From AC-9 sp051984395 (lineage in GTDB: Bacteria > Actinomycetota > Acidimicrobiia > Acidimicrobiales > AC-9), in NCBI GenBank assembly GCA_051984395.1, contig JBPYEZ010000068.1, positions 1 to 6,633 of the forward strand: a stretch of DNA of 6,633 nt, in the 5' to 3' direction. The notes under the pieces are model-generated. The model was not told the origin of the DNA, did no database searches, and saw only the letters and a list, made by a program, of their open reading frames with translations. The position numbers and the translations under genes were made by a program. Below are positions 1-4,818 of the stretch, piece by piece (within the stretch, counting starts at the first letter, position 1; the number at the start of each line of letters is the position of its first letter).

Positions 1-26
1 TGCTCTGCCGTCTGAGCTACTCGGGC
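1..26 (-). tRNA. tRNA gene, 5' portion only (identity not determinable)
   Basis: Read on the minus strand from 26 down to 1, the sequence fits the first 26 positions of a tRNA. There is a 7-nt acceptor strand GCCCGAG (26-20), T8-A9, a D-stem GCTC (17-14) pairing with GAGC (5-2), and a D-loop AGACGGCA with the conserved A14, G18-G19 and A21. Base A26 falls on position 1. The anticodon arm, T arm and 3' acceptor strand lie outside the window, so the amino acid cannot be read. Thr or Lys would be guesses from the general look of the 5' half. The gene follows holB on the same strand, with 54 nt between the holB stop and the tRNA 5' end. Confidence 0.85.
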
Positions 27-36
27 GAGATCGCTT

Positions 37-42
37 AGCCTA
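37..42 (-). promoter_or_regulatory. possible -10 box of the tRNA gene
   Basis: On the minus strand the hexamer TAGGCT (42-37) matches the TANNNT actinobacterial -10 pattern. It lies 10 nt before the tRNA 5' end, a reasonable distance for a short tRNA leader. I see no convincing -35 about 17 nt upstream (the bases there read GGGAGT), so the tRNA may instead be made by read-through from holB and processed. Treat this as tentative. Confidence 0.25.
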
Positions 43-55
43 ACTTGACCCGGAC

Positions 56-74
56 AGGCACTCCCCCCGTGCCT
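56..74 (-). terminator. small hairpin after holB, possible weak terminator
   Basis: The arms AGGCAC (74-69) and GTGCCT (61-56) pair perfectly over 6 bp around a 7-nt G-rich loop, starting 6 nt after the holB stop codon. Two further G-C pairs (76-75 with 53-52) could form across a 2-nt bulge. No U-run follows, so it is not a classical intrinsic terminator. It could be a U-less actinobacterial terminator, a processing signal between holB and the tRNA, or an mRNA 3'-end stabiliser. Confidence 0.35.
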
Positions 75-80
75 CCGTCA

Positions 81-1157
81 TCAGCCCGGCGGGCGGCCTT
101 TGCCACCGGCGGACGAGAGCCGGACCAGCAGGGCCTGGAGCAGCAGCGCTTCGTTGGGGTTGTACTCCAACGCCTCGTTGGCCTCGTGGACGGCATCGAT
201 CGCCTCCAGCGTCGCCGCCACCGCCGACGCAGGCACGGTCTCCGGGCTAGCGGGAGCCTGGACCCGCCCCCGATAGGCGGCGGTAAGAGCGGCCAGTCCG
301 AAACGCAGCTCGTCCATCCGCAGGCGGCGCTGTTCGCGCCGATGACGGTCCTCGATCTCCCGCCGGCCCGGCAGCCCTCGGTCACCGACCAGCCGCGCCC
401 GCTCGGTGAGCTCGTCCAGCTCGGCCCGCTGGGTCGTCCGCAGCGGATCGAGCACCGCCTCGCCGTGAGCCAGCAGCCCGTCGACGAGTGTCATCACGGT
501 GGCGCCCGTGCCGTCGAGGAGCCGGGGCACCTCCTCCCACGCCTGGCGGCGTTCGGCCGAGGTGGGATCGGAGACGAGGAGCCTGGCCCGGTCCATGCGC
601 CCGCCTGCGGACAATGCTGCCGCTGCCGCGAGCGACTCGTCGGCGCCCTCGGCCACGAGGCGAGCGGCAACCGCATCCGACGTCAGCGCCTTGAACCTGA
701 CCTGGACGCAGCGGCTGGCGATCGTCGCCAGCTCCGGTGCCAGCCGGTCGGCGAGGAGCACGAACACCGTCGTCGGCGGCGGCTCCTCGATGGTCTTGAG
801 CAGCGCGGGAGCGGCCCGGTCCACCAGGTGCAGGTCGACCAGCACGAGCACCTGACGCTGCCCCTCCATGGGGCTGCGCCACGCCAGTCGGGCGATCTCG
901 CGGGCGTCGTCAACGGTGATGAACGGCCCCCTCCGCTCACGGACGACGAGGTCGGGATGGACGCCGGCGCGGACGCGTCCCTCGCAGGCTCCACCGTCGG
1001 GGCAGAGGAGGGAGGCCGCGAACGAGCGCGCCGCCGCCCGCTTGCCGGTCCCGGGCGGACCGACGAGCAGATAGGCGTGCACCGGCGACGCTGTGGCCGC
1101 ACGGAGCTGGGCCACGGCCTCGTCCTGGTCGATGACATCGTCGTAGAGCTGGGACAC
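81..1157 (-). CDS. holB: DNA polymerase III clamp-loader subunit delta' (HolB)
   Basis: A 358-residue AAA+-fold protein, normal size for delta', the clamp-loader subunit that helps open the beta sliding clamp at the replication fork. It has a P-loop-like GPPGTGK (33-39), an HPD motif (67-69), a Walker B-like strand ending in D108, the family motif LLKTIEEPP (119-127) and SRC (148-150). The C-terminal helical collar contains EIEDRHRREQRRLR, as I recall from actinobacterial delta' proteins. Oddities: the residue after the P-loop Lys is Arg40 instead of Ser/Thr; the Walker B Glu is missing (DLHL); and the four-Cys zinc module keeps only C52 and C58 in a shortened loop. Loss of ATPase residues is usual for delta', so the protein is probably structural. 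The start is GTG at 1157, 8 nt after the tmk stop, with a weak GGTAGG upstream. Translation is probably coupled to tmk. Because the clamp-loader families share the fold, gamma/tau (DnaX) is the alternative, but the length and absent catalytic residues favour HolB. Confidence 0.93.
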   Translation of the reverse strand: MSQLYDDVIDQDEAVAQLRAATASPVHAYLLVGPPGTGKRAAARSFAASLLCPDGGACEGRVRAGVHPDLVVRERRGPFITVDDAREIARLAWRSPMEGQRQVLVLVDLHLVDRAAPALLKTIEEPPPTTVFVLLADRLAPELATIASRCVQVRFKALTSDAVAARLVAEGADESLAAAAALSAGGRMDRARLLVSDPTSAERRQAWEEVPRLLDGTGATVMTLVDGLLAHGEAVLDPLRTTQRAELDELTERARLVGDRGLPGRREIEDRHRREQRRLRMDELRFGLAALTAAYRGRVQAPASPETVPASAVAATLEAIDAVHEANEALEYNPNEALLLQALLVRLSSAGGKGRPPG

Positions 1158-1165
1158 GTCCGGGC

Positions 1166-1831
1166 CTACCCGGGCCCGGCTCTCGCCAGGCCGCCGGGCG
1201 CGTCCAGCCGCTCGGTGACCACGGCCAGCACCCTACCGGCGACCTCCGCCTCCGCCCCCGTGCCATCGACGACGGCCCAGGTGGCCCGGTCGGCGGCGGC
1301 GAGCGCCCTGTAGCCCGCCGCAACTCGCTGGTGGAAGGCCACGTCTTCGCGCTCGAGCCGGTCGAGCGCCTGGCTCTGCCGAGCCCCCGCCTCCTCCGCC
1401 GGAACGTCCAGCAGGACGGTGAGGTCCGGCCACAGGCCTCCCGATGCCCATGAGGTCAGCCGCCGGAGCTCGGCCACGTCGAGGCCCCGTCCGAAGCCCT
1501 GGTAGGCCAGCAGCGACGCCGAGAAGCGGTCGGTCACGACCCAGCGACCCGAGGACAACGCCGGCTCGAGCACCTCGCTCACATGCTGGGCCCGGTCGGC
1601 CGCCATCAGCAGCGCCTCGGTCCGGGCATCGATCCGATTCGCGTCGCCGTCGAGGAGCAGGCTTCGGACCCGCTCGCCCGTCGCCGTCCCTCCCGGCTCC
1701 CGGGTGAGCACGGCCCCGAGGGCATCGGCGAGCAAGCGGGCCTGGGTGGACTTGCCGGACGCCTCCCGCCCCTCGAGGGCGATCAGGCGACCACGAGCTG
1801 CGACCGGAGGCGGCTCGTGCTCCGGGCTCAC
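1166..1831 (-). CDS. tmk: Thymidylate kinase (dTMP kinase)
   Basis: A 221-residue cytoplasmic kinase that phosphorylates dTMP to dTDP with ATP, an essential step of dTTP synthesis. It has a P-loop EGREASGKST (20-29), an REPGGT motif (44-49), the helix EALLMAADRAQHV (72-84) typical of the nucleotide-binding core, a DRF motif (101-103) followed by SASLLAYQGFGRGLD (104-118), and a LID-like segment DRLERED (157-163) leading into FHQRV. These are ordered as in bacterial Tmk, and the length is normal. I chose the GTG at 1831 as start: it lies 4 nt after the topA stop and leaves a short, proline-rich leader of about 14 residues before the first beta strand. The frame stays open far upstream, but that stretch is only the shadow of the topA basic tail. 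There is no good Shine-Dalgarno site, so coupling to topA termination is likely. A start a few codons away cannot be excluded. Confidence 0.93.
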   Translation of the reverse strand: MSPEHEPPPVAARGRLIALEGREASGKSTQARLLADALGAVLTREPGGTATGERVRSLLLDGDANRIDARTEALLMAADRAQHVSEVLEPALSSGRWVVTDRFSASLLAYQGFGRGLDVAELRRLTSWASGGLWPDLTVLLDVPAEEAGARQSQALDRLEREDVAFHQRVAAGYRALAAADRATWAVVDGTGAEAEVAGRVLAVVTERLDAPGGLARAGPG

Positions 1832-1835
1832 CGGC

Positions 1836-4676
1836 TCAGGACCGGGTGCGCGTCGCCGCCCGGGCGGAGGCCTTCTTCTTGGTCGGCGCCCTCTTGGTGG
1901 CGGCCGCCTTCTTCGTCCCCGAGGTCTTCGTCGCCGAGGTCTTCGTTGCCGAGGCCTTGGTGGCCGTCTTCTTGGTGGCGGCCTTCTTCGTCGTCGCCTT
2001 CTTGGTGGCGGCCGTCTTCGTCGCCTTGGTCGACCCGCGGGTGGAGCCTGCCTTCTTCGATCGCCCACCCGTTCGCGGCGGCGCCGGCCCCGCCGCCCGC
2101 TTCTCGGCCAGCAGCTCGCCGGCGCGCTCGGACGTGAGCGACTCCGGGTCGTCGCCCCGGCGCAGTGACGCGTTGATCTCGCCGTCGGTCACGTAGGGGC
2201 CGAAGCGTCCGGATCTCAACACCATGGCTCCACCGGTCGCCGGATCCGGCCCCAGCTCGCGCAGGGGGGCCGCCGCCGCCCTCCGGCCGCCCCGCTGCTT
2301 GGGCTGGGCAAAGATCGCCAACGCCTCGTCGAGGTCGATGCTGAACAGCTGCTCCTCGGCAGTCAGGCTGCGGCTGTCATCGCCCTTCTTCAGGTAGGGG
2401 CCGAACCGTCCGTTCAGGGCCAGGATCTCGGCCCCGTCGGCGGGATCGCTCCCGACGACCCGCGGCAGGCTCAGCAGGCGGAGCGCCTCGTCGAGGGTCA
2501 GGGTGTCCGGTGACATCGTCTGGAACAGCGACGAGGTGCGGGGCTTGGTCTTGGATCCAGGGTCGCCCTCGCCGAGCTGCACGTAGGGACCGAAGCGCCC
2601 GGCTCGCGCCAGCACCGGGAGGTCGGTCTCGGGGTCCTGACCGAGCACCCGATCGCCGCTCGGCGCGGCCAGGAGCTCCTTGGCCCGCTCGACCGTGAGC
2701 TCGTCGGGGGCCAGGTCGTCGGGAATCGAGGCCCGCTCCTCTCCCCGCTGGATGTAAGGCCCGTAGCGGCCGACCCGCACCACGATCTGCTCGCCGCCGC
2801 CGTCGAGCCCGATCGGGATGGAGTTGATCTGCCGGGCGTCGATCTCCTCCAGATGCCCCGCCACGCTCGCCTTGAGGCCGGGCTTGCCGTTGCCGAAGTA
2901 GAACCGGCTGAGCCAGGGAACCGCCTCCTCCTGGCCGCCGGCGATCTCGTCGAGATCGTCCTCCATGCTGGCGGTGAACCCGTAGTCGACGAGGTCTGTG
3001 AAGTGCTGCTCCAGCAGCCCGACCACGGCGAACGCGGTGAACGACGGGACGAGGGCGCTGCCCTTCTTCCACACATAGCCCCGGTCCTGGATGGTGCTGA
3101 TGATCGTGGCGTAGGTCGACGGCCGGCCCACCCCGAGCTCCTCGAGGGCCTTGACCAGAGACGCCTCGGTGTAGCGGGCCGGCGGCTGGGTGGCGTGGGA
3201 GCGCGCCTCGAGCGACTCCTTCTCCACGGCATCGCCGGCAGCCAGCCTCGGGAGGTGGACCTCGCGATCCTCCAGCTCGGCCTCGGGATCGTCGGCGCCC
3301 TCGACATAGGCACGGAGGAAGCCGGGGAACGTGATGACCTTGCCGCTGGCCGCGAACTCCGCCCGCTCGCCGCCCGCCGGTGTGCCGTCGGTCGACGCGG
3401 CCACGCCGGCCAGACGTACCTGGACGCTCATTCCGTTGGCGTCGGCCATCTGTGAGGCGACCGTCCGCTTCCACACGAGGTCGTACAGCCGTGCCTCGTC
3501 CTGGGATACCTCGCCAGCGATGTCATCGGGGCGTCGAAAGGACTCGCCCGCCGGTCGGATCGCCTCGTGAGCCTCCTGGGCGTTCTTCACCTTGCGGTCG
3601 TGACGGCGGGGCTGGGGTGGCACGTACTCGGCCCCGTAGAGCGCCGCCGCCTGGTCGCGCGCAGCGGTCACGGCGGTCGTCGACAGGGCGGTGGAGTCGG
3701 TACGCATGTAGGTGATGTAGCCGTTCTCGTACAGGCGCTGGGCGGTCTGCATGGTGCGGGCCGAGCTGAACCGCAGCTTGCGTCCCGCCTCCTGCTGCAG
3801 CGTCGAGGTGGTGAACGGCGCGTAGGGAGAGCGCTTGAACGGCTTCTCCTCGATCGAGGTGACGGCGAAGGAGGCATCGGCGAGCCGCTCGGCCAGGTCC
3901 CTCGCCTTGGGCTCGTCGAGCAGGACGAGGCCGGGCGATCCCTTCGGGGCGCGCAGCTCACCGGTCTCGGAGAAGTCCTTCCCGGTCGCCAAGCGCCGGT
4001 CGTCGACCGCCACCAGGGTGGCCGAGAACGGCTGGGCCTCACGGGCGAACCGCCCTTCCAGGTCCCACCAGCTGGCCGAGCGGAAGCGGATCCGCGCCCG
4101 CTCGCGCTCGACGAGGATGCGGGTGGCGACGCTCTGGACGCGCCCGGCGGACAGCCTGGGCAACACCTTCTTCCAGAGCACGGGCGAGACCTCGTAGCCG
4201 TAGAGACGGTCGAGGATGCGTCGCGCCTCCTGGGCGTCGACCAGCCGTCGATCCAGGTCCCGCCACTCGTCCACCGCCCGCTCGATGGCGTGGCGGGTGA
4301 TCTCGTGGAAGACCATGCGCTTGACCGGCACCCGGGGAGCCAGGACCTCCATCAGATGCCAGGCGATCGACTCTCCCTCGCGGTCCTCGTCAGTGGCGAG
4401 GTAGACCTCGCTGGCGTCGCGCAGCAGGCTCTTCAGCTTGCTGACTTGCGCCTTCTTCTCCTTGGCCACGACGTACAGCGGCTTGAAGCCATTGTCGACA
4501 TCGACACCGAGGCGCGCCCACGGCTCGGCCTTGAAGGCGACCGGTACGTCGGCCGCGCTCCGGGGCAGGTCGCGAATGTGGCCGATCGACGACTCGACGA
4601 CCACATCGCGCCCGAGGAAGCCGGCGATGGTCTTCGCCTTGGCGGGCGATTCGACGATTACGAGCGGTTTAGGCAT
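1836..4676 (-). CDS. topA: DNA topoisomerase I (type IA)
   Basis: A complete 946-residue enzyme that relaxes negative supercoils by cutting and passing single strands. The Toprim domain begins with VIVESPAKAKT (6-16; E9 is the catalytic Glu) and has the metal-binding DEDREGE (96-102; D96, D98, E100). SAGRVQSVA (176-184), active-site ITYMRTDST (321-329; nucleophile Y323), HEAIRP (370-375) and GVGRPSTYA (515-523) follow in the order expected for the family. The C-terminal part has no Cys4 zinc fingers. It carries four GR(Y/F)GPY repeat cores (636-641, 693-698, 756-761, 823-828), then a basic Lys/Ala/Thr/Ser tail (~871-946), as in actinobacterial TopA. The ATG at 4676 starts directly at the conserved N terminus (MPKPLVIVES); no Shine-Dalgarno is visible. 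It is the first gene of the probable topA-tmk-holB operon. TopA genes are often supercoiling-controlled, and the short promoter region here could fit that, but this is inference. Confidence 0.98.
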   Translation of the reverse strand: MPKPLVIVESPAKAKTIAGFLGRDVVVESSIGHIRDLPRSAADVPVAFKAEPWARLGVDVDNGFKPLYVVAKEKKAQVSKLKSLLRDASEVYLATDEDREGESIAWHLMEVLAPRVPVKRMVFHEITRHAIERAVDEWRDLDRRLVDAQEARRILDRLYGYEVSPVLWKKVLPRLSAGRVQSVATRILVERERARIRFRSASWWDLEGRFAREAQPFSATLVAVDDRRLATGKDFSETGELRAPKGSPGLVLLDEPKARDLAERLADASFAVTSIEEKPFKRSPYAPFTTSTLQQEAGRKLRFSSARTMQTAQRLYENGYITYMRTDSTALSTTAVTAARDQAAALYGAEYVPPQPRRHDRKVKNAQEAHEAIRPAGESFRRPDDIAGEVSQDEARLYDLVWKRTVASQMADANGMSVQVRLAGVAASTDGTPAGGERAEFAASGKVITFPGFLRAYVEGADDPEAELEDREVHLPRLAAGDAVEKESLEARSHATQPPARYTEASLVKALEELGVGRPSTYATIISTIQDRGYVWKKGSALVPSFTAFAVVGLLEQHFTDLVDYGFTASMEDDLDEIAGGQEEAVPWLSRFYFGNGKPGLKASVAGHLEEIDARQINSIPIGLDGGGEQIVVRVGRYGPYIQRGEERASIPDDLAPDELTVERAKELLAAPSGDRVLGQDPETDLPVLARAGRFGPYVQLGEGDPGSKTKPRTSSLFQTMSPDTLTLDEALRLLSLPRVVGSDPADGAEILALNGRFGPYLKKGDDSRSLTAEEQLFSIDLDEALAIFAQPKQRGGRRAAAAPLRELGPDPATGGAMVLRSGRFGPYVTDGEINASLRRGDDPESLTSERAGELLAEKRAAGPAPPRTGGRSKKAGSTRGSTKATKTAATKKATTKKAATKKTATKASATKTSATKTSGTKKAAATKRAPTKKKASARAATRTRS
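1839..2066 (-). repeat. low-complexity repeat encoding the TopA basic tail
   Basis: This part of topA encodes about 76 residues made mostly of Lys, Ala, Thr and Ser in TKKA/ATKTS-like units. At the DNA level there is a 15-bp periodicity. The clearest copies are 1921-1935, 1936-1950 and 1951-1965; the first two differ at one base and the third is more diverged. A looser copy lies at 1906-1920. The protein segment resembles histone H1 and HU-type Lys-rich tails. From family knowledge, such tails in mycobacterial and Streptomyces TopA bind DNA and aid processivity. The repeats make length variation by slippage plausible. Confidence 0.85.
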
Positions 4677-4681
4677 GTTTC

Positions 4682-4715
4682 AACCCAGGCTGTGATGCCG
4701 GCCCGGCGCTGTCAA
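4682..4715 (-). promoter_or_regulatory. probable topA promoter, near-leaderless
   Basis: On the minus strand a perfect -35 hexamer TTGACA lies at 4715-4710. After a 17-nt spacer comes CAGCCT (4692-4687), which keeps the A and final T of the TANNNT -10 pattern. A start about 7 nt downstream would fall near 4680, leaving a leader of only about 4 nt before the ATG at 4676. The absence of a Shine-Dalgarno sequence before topA agrees with leaderless or near-leaderless translation, common in actinobacteria. The poor -10 is the weak point. Confidence 0.4.
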
Positions 4716-4719
4716 ACCT

Positions 4720-4760
4720 CTCGGCCGACGAGACGACCGTACCGCCCACGACGGGCCGAG
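4720..4760 (-). promoter_or_regulatory. inverted repeat just upstream of the topA -35 box
   Basis: Minus-strand arms CTCGGCC (4760-4754) and GGCCGAG (4726-4720) are perfect 7-bp complements, separated by 27 nt. After one mismatch, three more base pairs could form on the outside. The inner arm ends 4 nt before the TTGACA. It might be a split operator, but arms this GC-rich can arise by chance in this genome, so confidence is low. Confidence 0.25.
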
Positions 4761-4782
4761 GGGTGCAGGGTCAGGGAGCGAA

Positions 4783-4809
4783 TTGCCCAAAGCGGGCAAA
4801 ACCCCGCCT
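4783..4809 (-). terminator. overlapping hairpins after hppA, probable terminator region
   Basis: Starting 9 nt after the hppA stop on the minus strand, an imperfect 7-bp stem AGGCGGG (4809-4803) / CCCGCTT (4796-4790) with one G-U pair encloses a 6-nt loop. It overlaps a second, perfect 6-bp stem TTGCCC (4799-4794) / GGGCAA (4788-4783) with a 5-nt loop. The two share bases and cannot form together. Neither has a long U-run, as is common in high-GC genomes. The position between hppA and the topA promoter supports transcription termination of hppA. Confidence 0.5.
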
Positions 4810-4818
4810 GACCTGGTC

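Noticed and set aside
45..1313. Long open frame of 422 codons on the plus strand across holB and the end of tmk
   Set aside because: It is antisense to genes with clear family motifs, its translation is Arg/Gly/Pro-rich without recognisable domains, and long antisense frames are expected in such GC-rich coding DNA.
1906..1965. Short spaced repeats that might suggest a CRISPR array
   Set aside because: The units are 15 bp, directly adjacent without spacers, in frame within topA, and encode the Lys-rich tail.
1832..2068. N-terminal extension of tmk rich in Arg and Pro
   Set aside because: This part overlaps the topA basic tail in another frame; the Arg/Pro bias is a frame-shifted reading of that repeat. 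The GTG at 1831 gives a normal Tmk length.
3567..4811. Open frame of 414 codons on the plus strand opposite topA
   Set aside because: It mirrors the topA coding strand, covers the conserved Toprim and active-site region antisense, and shows no protein-like motif of its own.
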